Shown piece after piece: positions 1-8,223 of a DNA stretch of 47,791 nucleotides (positions are counted from its first letter, which is position 1; each line of letters opens with the position of its first letter). Both the position numbers and the translations under genes were made by a program. The stretch is from Verrucomicrobiota bacterium (GTDB lineage Bacteria; Verrucomicrobiota; Verrucomicrobiia; Limisphaerales; CANJSG01). Under the pieces are notes generated by a model. It searched no databases and was not told the origin of the DNA. It worked only from the letters and a program-made list of their open reading frames with translations. The DNA lies in the NCBI GenBank assembly GCA_947476875.1, contig CANJSG010000007.1, positions 1 through 47,791 of the forward strand, read 5' to 3'.

Positions 1-1095
1 GCGGGTGTTGACGCCGAGATAGACGCCGGTGCCATCGGGGACGTTGGGGGTGCGTTCGCCTTCGAGATACGGCAGGAGCATGAGGCCGTCGGAACCGGCG
101 GGAGCGGCCGAGGCGACCTTCTCGAACTCGGCGTGTTCGATCCCGAAATCTTTGCGGACCATCTCGGTGGCGACGGTGACGTTCATGGTGCAGAGGAGCG
201 GCAGCCAGCGATTGGTGGAATCGCAGAACGCGGCGATCTCGCCCTGGGGATCGATGACGGGTTTGTCGGCGCAGGCGTAGATGGTGCCGCTGGTGCCGAA
301 GCTGGCGGTGACGAAGCCGGGCCGGGTGTTTCCGGTGCCGATGGCGCCCATCATGTTGTCGCCGCCGCCGGCACTGACGAGGACGCCCGCAGACAGACCG
401 AGGGCCTTGGCGGTGGCCGTCTGCAAAGACCCGGCGGGTTGTTCGCTGGACGAAATGGTCGGGAGCTTGCCCATGAGGTCGGCGTCGATGGACTTGACGG
501 CGGCTTCGCACCAGCGGCGTTTGCGGACGTCCATCAGCGCGGTGCCGGAGGCGTCGCCGTATTCCATGAAGGCCTGGCCGGTGAGCCACCAGTTCAGGTA
601 GTCATGCGGGAGGAGGACGGTGGCGAGCTTGGCAAAATTCTTGGGCTCATGCTTTTTCAGCCAGAGGATCTTGCCGGCGGTGAAGCCGGGAACGACGGAG
701 TTGCCGAGGGCCTTGATGGTGCCCTTGGGTCCGCCGAGCGCGGCGGTGATCTCGGCGCATTCGTCGGCGGTGGCGGTGTCGCACCAGAGCTTGGCGGGAC
801 GGATGACCTGGCCGGCCTTGTCGAGCGGCACGAAGCCGTGCTGCTGGCCGCTGACGCCGATGGCGACAACGTCGGAACCGCTGGCCTTGGCGGCCTTGAG
901 CGCGCCCTTGATGGCCTTGCTGGTGGCGTCGATCCAATCCTGCGGATGCTGCTCCTTGGCGCCGGGCGTGAGATTCGGGATGAGGTCGTAGGCGGCGGAG
1001 GCGGCGCCTAGGACCTTGCCGTTGCGGGCGTCCACGACGAGCGCCTTGGTGGACTGGGTGCCGGAGTCGATGCCGATCAGGAGAGATTTCTTCAT
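1..1095 (-). CDS. xylB: Xylulokinase, C-terminus cut by window edge
   Basis: FGGY-family sugar kinase that would phosphorylate D-xylulose to xylulose 5-phosphate in the cytoplasm, feeding the pentose phosphate pathway. Reading leftwards from ATG at 1095, 365 codons stay open to base 1 and the rest of the gene is outside the window. The N-terminal phosphate-binding motif GIDSGTQSTKALVVD is at about residues 8-22. It is followed by AIGVSGQQHGFVPLD (substrate region), LWCDTATADE and, near residue 275, SFGTSGT of the second lobe. These match xylulokinases better than glycerol kinases. No partner gene (xylA, transporter) is visible in the window. The gene is divergent from the EF-hand protein across 175 bp, and I saw no convincing promoter for it. 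Substrate is assigned from motifs only; a related pentulose kinase is possible. Confidence 0.88.
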   Translation of the reverse strand, partial: MKKSLLIGIDSGTQSTKALVVDARNGKVLGAASAAYDLIPNLTPGAKEQHPQDWIDATSKAIKGALKAAKASGSDVVAIGVSGQQHGFVPLDKAGQVIRPAKLWCDTATADECAEITAALGGPKGTIKALGNSVVPGFTAGKILWLKKHEPKNFAKLATVLLPHDYLNWWLTGQAFMEYGDASGTALMDVRKRRWCEAAVKSIDADLMGKLPTISSSEQPAGSLQTATAKALGLSAGVLVSAGGGDNMMGAIGTGNTRPGFVTASFGTSGTIYACADKPVIDPQGEIAAFCDSTNRWLPLLCTMNVTVATEMVRKDFGIEHAEFEKVASAAPAGSDGLMLLPYLEGERTPNVPDGTGVYLGVNTR

Positions 1096-1189
1096 GGTGT
1101 GAAAAGGTGCTGAAAAATGGGCGGAGGGCTTCGGTCGTGTCCAATGTTTGTTGCGCTGTGACGGCGGCGTTTGGCCCGGGACAAATCTT

Positions 1190-1217
1190 TTGCATCGAGG
1201 GTTTCCGTTGCTAGCGT
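1190..1217 (+). promoter_or_regulatory. Putative sigma-70 promoter of the EF-hand gene
   Basis: TTGCAT (1190-1195), 16-bp spacer, TAGCGT (1212-1217), about 50 bases before the ATG at 1271. The same TAGCGT -10 recurs upstream of ffh, the HAD gene and nuoB, which strengthens the call. Inferred from sequence only. Confidence 0.45.
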
Positions 1218-1270
1218 TCGGCGTTCGAAACAACCCTACCCAATCCAAAAAACTACTTCCTGCCATTCCC

Positions 1271-3538
1271 ATGAGCCATTCCTGGAAATTTTTCCGCGCC
1301 GGCGGATTTGACCAAGTCAGCCTCACGACCGGGGCCGATCTGCTCGCGCTCGACCAGCTTGACCAGAAGCTCTGGGTCGCCCTCGCGTGTCCCACGGCCG
1401 GCCTTGAATTCGACAAAGCCACCCTCGCGTTCATCGACACCGACAAGGACGGCCGCGTGCGCGCACCCGAGTTGATCGCCGCCATCAAGTGGGCCGGCGG
1501 CCTTGTGAAGAACGCCGATGATCTCGTGAAGGGCGGCGACCTCCAGCTCTCCTCCATCAACGACTCGACGCCCGACGGCAAACAGCTCATCGCTTCGGCG
1601 AGGCAGATTCTGACGAACCTCGGCAAGGCCACCGCCACGGCCATCTCCGTGGCCGACGCCTCGGATGCGACGAAGATCTTCGCCGGAACCGCGTTCAACG
1701 GTGACGGCGTCATCATTTCGGAATCCGCCACGGACGACGCCACCAAGGCGGTCATCGCCGAAATCGCCGTGAGCCAGGGAACCTTGGCCGATCGTTCCGG
1801 CAAGCCCGGCATCGACCAGGCCAAGGCCGACCTGTTCTTCGCCGAGTGCGTGGCGTTCGACACCTGGATGAAGCAGTCGGAGACCCTTTCCGTCATCCTG
1901 CCCGCCGGTGCCGCGACCGCCGCCGCGAGTTCGGCGATCAAGGCGATCAAGGCCAAGGTGGACGACTTCTTCGGCCGCTGCCGCCTGGCCGCGTTTGATC
2001 CCCGTGCTCTGGCCGCCTTGAACCGCGAAGAGAAGGAATACCTCGCCCTGGCCGCGAAGGATCTTTCCATCACCGCCGCCGAAGTCGCGGGCTTCCCTCT
2101 GGCCCAGATCGTCGCCGGCAAGGCCCTTCCCCTTAAGATTGGCATCAATCCGGCCCACGCCGGCGCCATTGCCGGCCTCGTGGCCGATGCCGTCGCGCCA
2201 CTGCTTGGGGACCGCGACACGCTGACCGAAGAAGACTGGTCGGCGCTTCAGGCGAAGGTGGCCGCCTACGACGCATGGGTCGCCGCGAAGGGCGGGGCGT
2301 CCGTCGAGAAGCTCGGCGTCGCCCGCATCCGTGAAATCCTTTCATCGAAGGCGAAGGAAGAGATCACGGCGTTGATCGCCAAGGACAAGGCGCTCGAACC
2401 CGAAGTGGCTTCCGTCGCGAATGTCGAACGCCTTGCCCGCTACGTGCGCGACATCCACATGTTGTGCGAGAATTTCGTCAACTTCCGCGACTTCTACAAC
2501 GGCGGCGAGCCCGCGACCTTCCAGGCTGGAACGCTCTACCTCGACCAGCGCAGTTGCACGCTGTGCCTGCCCGTCGAAGACGCCGCCAAACATGGCGCGA
2601 TGGCGGCGATGGCGGGAACCTACATCGCCTACGTCGACTGCGTGCGCAAGGGCACCGGCGAGAAGCTCAACATCATGGCCGCCTTCACCGACGGCGACAG
2701 CGACAACCTCATGGTCGGCCGCAACGGCCTCTTCTACGACCGCAAGGGCCGCGACTATGACGCCACGATCACCAAGATCATCGACAACCCCATCAGCATC
2801 CGCCAGGCGTTCTGGGCACCCTACAAGAAGCTGGTCCGCCTGATCGACGAGATGGTCGCCAAGCGCGCCGCCGCCGCCGACGCGGAAGCGAACGCCAAGA
2901 TCGCCGAAGCAGCGGCGGCTGCGGCCAATGCCGACAAGACCAAGCCGGCCGAGGTCAAGAAGGAGGAGCCCAAGAAGATCGACGTCGGCGCCGTTGCCGC
3001 CATGGGCGTGGCATTTGGCGCCATCGGTGGCGCGCTCGCCGCGATCTTCGGCAAGCTGGCCGGGCTTTTTGTCCTGCCCTTCTGGCTGCTTTGCCTCGCG
3101 ATCGTCGGACTGCTGCTCCTCATCTCCGGCCCGTCGATGCTCATCGCCTTCCTCAAGCTGCGGAAACGCAACCTCGGCCCGATCCTTGATGCCAATGGCT
3201 GGGCTGTGAACGCCAAAGCCAAGGTCAACGTGCCCTTCGGCACCTCGCTCACCGGCGTGGCCAAACTCCCGCCCGGAGCCCAGGCCGCCCAGGTCGCCGA
3301 CAAGTTCGCCGAACATCCCGTGACCTGGCACAAGAAGGGGCTGGTCGTCGTCGCAGTGTGCTTCGTCTACAGCCTCGCGAACCACTTCGAGCTCGCACCC
3401 GTTTGGGACAAGGGGCAGGGCAAGGTGATCATCCCGGCCTTCGACGAGAAGGCCCAGGCTGCCAAGGCCGCCAAAGAAAAGGCCGAGAAGGAAGCGGCTG
3501 AGAAGAAGGCCGCCGAAACCACCCCCGCAGCCAAGTAG
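1271..3538 (+). CDS. Large EF-hand domain membrane protein, function unknown
   Basis: A 755-residue protein of unknown function. A canonical 12-residue EF-hand loop (DTDKDGRVRAPE, residues about 56-67, with Asp at 1, 3 and 5 and Glu at 12) suggests calcium binding near the N-terminus. The middle is alanine-rich and helical, with a CTLC cysteine pair near residue 430. A charged Ala/Glu/Lys segment leads into two or three hydrophobic helices (about 572-632), then ILDANGWAVN, another hydrophobic segment near 690, and a Lys/Ala/Glu coiled-coil tail. There is no N-terminal signal peptide, so the long N-terminal part is probably cytoplasmic. The start at 1271 is preferred over the open frame's first ATG at 1148 because the intervening 41 codons look non-coding and overlap the promoter. 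It is monocistronic, with a promoter upstream and a strong terminator downstream. Confidence 0.8.
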   Translation: MSHSWKFFRAGGFDQVSLTTGADLLALDQLDQKLWVALACPTAGLEFDKATLAFIDTDKDGRVRAPELIAAIKWAGGLVKNADDLVKGGDLQLSSINDSTPDGKQLIASARQILTNLGKATATAISVADASDATKIFAGTAFNGDGVIISESATDDATKAVIAEIAVSQGTLADRSGKPGIDQAKADLFFAECVAFDTWMKQSETLSVILPAGAATAAASSAIKAIKAKVDDFFGRCRLAAFDPRALAALNREEKEYLALAAKDLSITAAEVAGFPLAQIVAGKALPLKIGINPAHAGAIAGLVADAVAPLLGDRDTLTEEDWSALQAKVAAYDAWVAAKGGASVEKLGVARIREILSSKAKEEITALIAKDKALEPEVASVANVERLARYVRDIHMLCENFVNFRDFYNGGEPATFQAGTLYLDQRSCTLCLPVEDAAKHGAMAAMAGTYIAYVDCVRKGTGEKLNIMAAFTDGDSDNLMVGRNGLFYDRKGRDYDATITKIIDNPISIRQAFWAPYKKLVRLIDEMVAKRAAAADAEANAKIAEAAAAAANADKTKPAEVKKEEPKKIDVGAVAAMGVAFGAIGGALAAIFGKLAGLFVLPFWLLCLAIVGLLLLISGPSMLIAFLKLRKRNLGPILDANGWAVNAKAKVNVPFGTSLTGVAKLPPGAQAAQVADKFAEHPVTWHKKGLVVVAVCFVYSLANHFELAPVWDKGQGKVIIPAFDEKAQAAKAAKEKAEKEAAEKKAAETTPAAK

Positions 3539-3558
3539 TTCAGTCTTTAGAAAACAAA

Positions 3559-3590
3559 AGCCCGGACTCGAAAGAGGCCGGGCTATTTCT
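3559..3590 (+). terminator. Rho-independent terminator after EF-hand gene
   Basis: AGCCCGG (3559-3565) pairs with CCGGGCT (3578-3584). Inside it CTC/GAG closes a GAAA tetraloop. The stem is followed by ATTTCTTT. It begins 20 bases after the stop codon at 3538. Confidence 0.8.
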
Positions 3591-3691
3591 TTGCCGAAGT
3601 CGCGCGGCTTTGGGCCGCGCTTTGGGACGATCCGCTACGTTGCTTTTCCAGACCGCAGCTTCGACAGGGCGCTGGGTGCGGGTGTCGCGGA

Positions 3692-4768
3692 TTAACTGAG
3701 ATCGACCCACTGCTTGGATTCCGATGACCGAACGGCCGCATCCATTGTCCGTTGGGCCTGGGCGCCGTGGTGGAAGCTGACGGAGCAATCGCGTTGTTCG
3801 CGGATGGCGTTGATGAATTCAATGGCCTGGTCGTAGCGGAAGGCGATCAGCGGATCGCCGACGCCCGGATCCCGCTTGCTCCCGGGCCACGTCCAGAACT
3901 CGCGCGGCACATCGAGGGTCTGGAGGCCGGTTCCGCCGGCTTTGCCGTATTGGAGCGCGTTCCAGGAACCGGTGGTGAAGCTGAAGCTGGCCTCGCTGCC
4001 GTTGATCTCGACGCGGTCGGGGCTGCGCGAGCTTTCATTGACGCCGCTGGCGAGCTTGGAGCTTTCGAGCACGCCGCTGGCGCCGTTCTGGAACTCGGCG
4101 AGGATGGCCACCCAGTCGTCCGTGTCGTTCGGCGCGCCGCCCCGGACGGGCGTCATGGTCATGAGGTTCGCGACGAGCCGCTTCATCGGGCCGATGAGAT
4201 GGTGGGCGAAGTTGATGCGATGGCTGAGCATGTCGCCGATCTCGCCGGTGCCGGCGAGTTTCTTGACCTGGCGCCAACCGAGGTTGCGCGTGCCCCAGTC
4301 CTGCAGGCGGCAGGAGCGGAAGTGATACGGCTGCCCGAGGTCGCCGCGATCGACGAGGTGTTTCAGGTAACGCATGGCCGGCACGAAGAGATAGGTGAAG
4401 GCGGTCATGTGCCGGACCTTGGCCTTGTCGGCTTCGTCGGCCATGAGCTGGGCATCGGCGGCGTTCAAGGCGAGGGGTTTTTCGCAAAGGACGTGTTTGC
4501 CGTGGCGCGCGGCGGCGATGGCGATGGCGGGATGGACGAAGTTCGGCGTGGCGATGATGACGGCGTGGACGTCGTCGCGGGTGACGATCTCCTCCCACTT
4601 GGAGGAGGCCACGGGAGCGCCGGTCTGTTGGCGGGCGGTTTCCAGCGTGGCCGGATTGGCGTCGCACAAGGCGTGGACTTTGACGTCGGAACAAAGGGCG
4701 AGGCCGGGAAGGTGGTTTTGCAGCGAGATGCCGCCGGTGCCGATGATGGCGATGTTGAGCGTGCTCAT
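3692..4768 (-). CDS. Gfo/Idh/MocA family NAD(P)-dependent oxidoreductase
   Basis: A 358-residue cytoplasmic oxidoreductase of the glucose-fructose oxidoreductase / inositol dehydrogenase / MocA family. An N-terminal Rossmann fold with IAIIGTGGIS (residues about 5-14) binds NAD(P). The family EKP motif is present as CEKPLALN near residue 95, and the C-terminal alpha/beta substrate domain follows. The ATG at 4768 is chosen because the nucleotide-binding strand begins four residues later; a longer open frame upstream adds a stretch with no family resemblance. Substrate cannot be told from sequence; members act on sugars, inositols and related polyols. It stands alone, antisense to both flanks, and faces the EF-hand gene tail to tail. 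Confidence 0.88.
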   Translation of the reverse strand: MSTLNIAIIGTGGISLQNHLPGLALCSDVKVHALCDANPATLETARQQTGAPVASSKWEEIVTRDDVHAVIIATPNFVHPAIAIAAARHGKHVLCEKPLALNAADAQLMADEADKAKVRHMTAFTYLFVPAMRYLKHLVDRGDLGQPYHFRSCRLQDWGTRNLGWRQVKKLAGTGEIGDMLSHRINFAHHLIGPMKRLVANLMTMTPVRGGAPNDTDDWVAILAEFQNGASGVLESSKLASGVNESSRSPDRVEINGSEASFSFTTGSWNALQYGKAGGTGLQTLDVPREFWTWPGSKRDPGVGDPLIAFRYDQAIEFINAIREQRDCSVSFHHGAQAQRTMDAAVRSSESKQWVDLS

Positions 4769-4910
4769 GGAATGGTTCGGAAAGTGGCCGCGAGTATGTC
4801 GGCGGGCCCCGGCAAGGCAAGCGGACGGGAAATGACGAAGCTCGAAGGCCAAATACCGAATGGAGAGTTCGTCCTTTGGCTCCAGGATTTCTGGCTTCGG
4901 CAACAGGCCG

Positions 4911-5111
4911 CTACTTCACTTCCTCATACCAGGTCATCTGGATGTTCTCCAAAATCTTCTCGTTCGAGCCGTCCGGCTTGTCGCCGAAGTCGGCGAGCTC
5001 GGTGACCATCTTGTGGAGCTTGGGGAAGCTCAGTTTGAGCGGGTCCTGATCAGGAAACTTGTCCATCAACGCCCAGGCGATTTCTTCGTGGTCCTTCCAA
5101 GTCAGTTGCAT
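4911..5111 (-). CDS. iscX: IscX (YfhJ) family iron-sulfur assembly protein
   Basis: A 66-residue acidic protein matching IscX along its whole length. In E. coli IscX is also 66 residues, binds IscS and iron, and tunes Fe-S cluster assembly. Conserved features are TWKDHEEIAWAL at the N-terminus, the FPDQDP turn, LADFGDKP and the C-terminal SNEKILENIQMTW helix. The ATG at 5111 gives exactly the family length; the longer frame to 5300 adds unrelated residues. IscX normally closes the isc operon, yet no isc or suf gene is in this window, so it is a stand-alone copy. A promoter lies directly upstream and would give a leaderless mRNA. Confidence 0.9.
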   Translation of the reverse strand: MQLTWKDHEEIAWALMDKFPDQDPLKLSFPKLHKMVTELADFGDKPDGSNEKILENIQMTWYEEVK

Positions 5112-5117
5112 GGCGGG

Positions 5118-5146
5118 AACGTTGGGGCAGGCGCGTGGCCGGTCAA
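5118..5146 (-). promoter_or_regulatory. Putative promoter of iscX (leaderless)
   Basis: On the minus strand TTGACC (5146-5141), 17-bp spacer, AACGTT (5123-5118), then only six bases to the ATG at 5111. Transcription would begin at or next to the start codon. Confidence 0.4.
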
Positions 5147-5302
5147 GGCGCGCTGCGAGCGACGAGATGCAAAGGCGGATCGCCGATGGGTTGCGCGAGT
5201 CGCCGGTGCGGGATCCGGCCTCCGGCATCCGGATTTGCGGGCACGGTGTGCGCTCGGAATACAACTTTCCCGGTCCGGCGGTTTTCTCCATCCTACGCAT
5301 CT

Positions 5303-6592
5303 ATGGCCCAGTTCAGTTTCAAAGCCCGCAGAAGGTCGGGTGAAGTCGTGGAAGGAACGATGGACGGCAACGACCGTTCCGCCGTTTTGACCCAGATTGA
5401 GCGGATGGGCATGTTCCCGGTGGCGGTCTCCGATGCCCGTGGCGGCGCGGCCGGGGCCAGGGCGAGCGCGTCGACCACCAGTTCTGCGCCGAAGAACTCG
5501 TCCACTCTTTTGCCGCCGGCGCTCCGGGCCTATTTCAATCGTCAGAGGAAACCGAGCCTCAGCGAACTGGCCAACTACACCAATCAACTGGCGAATCTGC
5601 TCAATGCCGGCATGCCGCTGGTATCGGCCCTGAACAGCATGGGATCGCTCGATACGAAGGGAATCCCGGGCCAGGTCAGCAAGCAGCTCAAGGCCGACGT
5701 GACGGAAGGCCGGAGTTTGTCCGATGCGATGAAGAAACAGCCGGTCATCTTCACGGAGCTTTACGTGAACATGGTGCGGGCCGGCGAATCGGCGGGTTCG
5801 CTGGTCGACGTTCTTAGACGCATGGCGGAGCACTACGTCCGCTTCGCCGAGCTGAAGAGCAAGTTCACTTCGGCCATGATCTACCCGGCGTTCATCCTGA
5901 CGCTTGGCGTGGGCATCATGATCTTCTTCATGACCTTCATGCTCCCGAAGTTCATGGAGATCTTTAAGGAGTTTAACGCCCAACTGCCTTTCGCTACCCA
6001 GATGTTGGTCGCCTTCGGAGAATTTGCCGGGAAGTGGTGGTGGCTGGTGCTGGGCATCCTGATCGCGACCGCGATCATCATCAAACGCTACGCGGGAACG
6101 GATGCGGGGCGCCGAAAGATCGATGGCCTGAAGCTTCAAGCTCCCGTCTTGGGCAAGATCATGAAGATCAACCTCTACGCGCAGTTTTCGAGGACGCTGG
6201 CGACGCTGCTGAAGAACGGCGTTCCGGTGCTGACGGCTTTGAAGATCGCCGAGGATGTCCTCCCAAACCGGCTTCTCAAGGAAGCCATCGCCAAAACGCG
6301 CGAGGAAGTCACTGACGGCAAGACGCTTTCGCAGCCATTGGCCCGGAGTAAACTGTTTCCGCAGCTCATGATCGACCTGGTCCGGATCGGCGAGGAAACG
6401 GGCGATGTCCCGGCTGCCTTGGGTAATGTGGCCGATACTTACGAGAACGAGCTCAAGACCGCGATCGGAGTGATGATGAGCCTGATCCAGCCGGTGATCA
6501 TCGTGGTCATGGCGATGTTCGTCGGGGTGCTGCTTTACAGCCTGCTTTCGGCCATGTTCGCCATCACTTCCTCGATCGGCACGAGGCGTTAA
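5303..6592 (+). CDS. gspF: Type II secretion system F-family inner membrane protein
   Basis: A 429-residue polytopic inner-membrane platform protein of the GspF/PilC family, which links the assembly ATPase to the growing pseudopilus. It starts with MAQFSFKARRRSGEVVEG, typical of the family. Two T2SSF domains follow, at about 95-215 and 300-420, each ending in hydrophobic helices (about 192-215, 244-262 and 387-418), with the paired ML.AGMPL and LLKNGVPVLTAL motifs. The ATG at 5303 fits the family N-terminus; the open frame runs further upstream without homology. It is the first gene of the F-H-I-J-K operon and shares TAATG with the next gene. No gspE ATPase or gspD secretin is in the window. 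Confidence 0.92.
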   Translation: MAQFSFKARRRSGEVVEGTMDGNDRSAVLTQIERMGMFPVAVSDARGGAAGARASASTTSSAPKNSSTLLPPALRAYFNRQRKPSLSELANYTNQLANLLNAGMPLVSALNSMGSLDTKGIPGQVSKQLKADVTEGRSLSDAMKKQPVIFTELYVNMVRAGESAGSLVDVLRRMAEHYVRFAELKSKFTSAMIYPAFILTLGVGIMIFFMTFMLPKFMEIFKEFNAQLPFATQMLVAFGEFAGKWWWLVLGILIATAIIIKRYAGTDAGRRKIDGLKLQAPVLGKIMKINLYAQFSRTLATLLKNGVPVLTALKIAEDVLPNRLLKEAIAKTREEVTDGKTLSQPLARSKLFPQLMIDLVRIGEETGDVPAALGNVADTYENELKTAIGVMMSLIQPVIIVVMAMFVGVLLYSLLSAMFAITSSIGTRR

Positions 6593-7113
6593 TGACTCCT
6601 TCACCGGACATCCTAAGAAAGCAGAAAGCGTTCACGCTCATCGAGATGATGATCGTTTTGGCGATGGCGGCGCTGTTCATGGCGATCGGGGTTCCCCAGT
6701 TCATGCGTTCGCTGAACAAGGAGGGATTCCGCAAGGCCACCAGCGACTTGATGGAGGGTTTCTCGACCGCACGGGCCAAGGCGATCTTGTCCGGAGGCAT
6801 GGCGGAGCTGGTGATTCGCCCGAAGGACATGTCGATCAGCGTTATAGGAGGTGGATTTTCTCAGGAAAACCAGGAAAAGGGCCCCAAGATCGAGTCGCCC
6901 AGCTTCTCGGCGCAGATGCCGACCGGTGTGTATTGGGAGATCCTCGGCGTCAACAATGTGGAGCTTCAGGAAGAGGAGGAGGTGCGGGTGCGCTTTTTCC
7001 CCAATGGAACGTGTGATGAGTTCGATGCGGTCTTTCGCGGCCCGAATGGCGAGATGCGGCGGGTCACGCTTGAAGTGATCACGGGCATCGCGGACATGGA
7101 GACCGTGAAGTGA
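6592..7113 (+). CDS. gspH: GspH-like minor pseudopilin
   Basis: A 173-residue pseudopilin of the GspH/FimT class. A short positively charged leader precedes the prepilin peptidase site A|FTLIEMM, then a hydrophobic N-terminal helix to about residue 38 and a beta-rich soluble domain. Residue -1 at the cleavage site is Ala rather than the usual Gly, as in the next two genes. The start overlaps the gspF stop by one base (TAATG), so the two are probably translationally coupled. Acts in the pseudopilus tip complex of a type II secretion or type IV pilus-like machine. Calling it H rather than G rests on position and the weakly conserved C-terminus. Confidence 0.8.
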   Translation: MTPSPDILRKQKAFTLIEMMIVLAMAALFMAIGVPQFMRSLNKEGFRKATSDLMEGFSTARAKAILSGGMAELVIRPKDMSISVIGGGFSQENQEKGPKIESPSFSAQMPTGVYWEILGVNNVELQEEEEVRVRFFPNGTCDEFDAVFRGPNGEMRRVTLEVITGIADMETVK

Positions 7114-7538
7114 GGATTTTCCCGACGATTGAAAGCTCGAGTAGCCGGCTGAAACGCAGCGGACGGGCCGGCAATGCCTTCACCCTGCTGGAGGTGATGA
7201 TCGCGGTGGCGATTTTCGTCATGGCGATGTTTGCGATCCTCAACCTCGTGACGCAGAACCTGCGGGCGGCCCGATCGCTCAAGAGCTACACGCCGCATGC
7301 AGGCTCTTTGGCCGCCGGTTTGGTGCTTTCCAACACTTTGGCCGAGGGCACGGAAATCGGTGACTTCGAGGATCTGTTCCCATCGCAGTTTCCTGACCAC
7401 ACATGGGCACGGGAAATCACTTGGGCTGGTTCGAATGGCCTCTTCCAAGTCGACTTCATGATCTATCGGAAAGGTGAGACGGAATCGGCGCTGACGATTT
7501 TGGTCTACAAGCCGCTTTCTCCCGCGCCAAAGAGATGA
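7110..7538 (+). CDS. gspI: GspI-like minor pseudopilin
   Basis: A 142-residue pseudopilin. A 22-residue basic leader ends in the prepilin site A|FTLLEVMIAVAIFVMAM, whose LLEVM(I/L)A form is characteristic of GspI, with Ala at -1. A short beta domain follows. The start is GTG at 7110, overlapping the gspH stop (GTGA). This start gives the only leader of plausible length in frame. In type II systems GspI nucleates the GspI-J-K tip complex, and here it sits directly before J and K. Confidence 0.82.
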   Translation: MRIFPTIESSSSRLKRSGRAGNAFTLLEVMIAVAIFVMAMFAILNLVTQNLRAARSLKSYTPHAGSLAAGLVLSNTLAEGTEIGDFEDLFPSQFPDHTWAREITWAGSNGLFQVDFMIYRKGETESALTILVYKPLSPAPKR

Positions 7539-8221
7539 AAACCGCCTTTCGTAGAGCTGGTTACGAGGCCTTCACCATGATCGAGGTGATGTTGGCGATT
7601 GGTATCTTTGCCCTGATCTTGAGCGCAATCTACGGCAGCTGGTCCGCCGTCAGCCGGGGCGCGAGAATTGGTCTCACCGCTGCGGCTGAGGCCCAGCGCG
7701 AGCGGATGACGGTCAAGGTGATCGAGGACGCTTTTCTCAATTGCCAAATGTATCAGAACAACCAGGCGAACTACACGATGGTCGCGTCGACGCGTGGTGA
7801 CTTTTCGTCGATCAGCTTTGTGGCGAACCTTCCCGCCTCGTTCCCGGGCTCAGGAAGATACGGGCCTGTCAGTTTGCGACGGGTTCAGTTTTGGGTGGAA
7901 CCTGGATCGGACGGGCTGAACCAGCTCTTTGTGGAACAACACCCGCCGCTGTTGGCGACAAACGTCGACAGCCAGCCCTACCGATTAGGCCTTGGTCGAG
8001 ACATCTCCCTGTTCCTGATGGAGTTCTGGGACGAACGGGAGGCGAAATGGACCACCGAACTGGTCAACTCCAACCAGATTCCTCGAATCGTTCGGTTCGC
8101 GGTGGGGTTCGGCCATGCCGAAAACTCCACGACCAATCCTCGCGAGCTGATTTCCCGAATCGTCAGCCTTCCGTCGACCGTGATCACGTCGGCCATGCAG
8201 GCTCCTGGCGCGGTTCCCTAA
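7535..8221 (+). CDS. gspJ: GspJ-like minor pseudopilin
   Basis: A 228-residue pseudopilin. A short leader MKTAFRRAGYEA precedes FTMIEVMLAIGIFALILSA, the prepilin helix, again with Ala at -1. The large beta-rich domain fits GspJ, a partner of GspI and GspK in the pseudopilus tip. ATG overlaps the gspI stop by four bases (ATGA). Confidence 0.82.
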   Translation: MKTAFRRAGYEAFTMIEVMLAIGIFALILSAIYGSWSAVSRGARIGLTAAAEAQRERMTVKVIEDAFLNCQMYQNNQANYTMVASTRGDFSSISFVANLPASFPGSGRYGPVSLRRVQFWVEPGSDGLNQLFVEQHPPLLATNVDSQPYRLGLGRDISLFLMEFWDEREAKWTTELVNSNQIPRIVRFAVGFGHAENSTTNPRELISRIVSLPSTVITSAMQAPGAVP

Positions 8222-8223
8222 CC

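Noticed and set aside
133-1011. 292-codon plus-strand open frame at the left edge
   Set aside because: Antisense to xylulokinase, whose motifs are unmistakable; Gly/Ala/Asp-rich shadow sequence.
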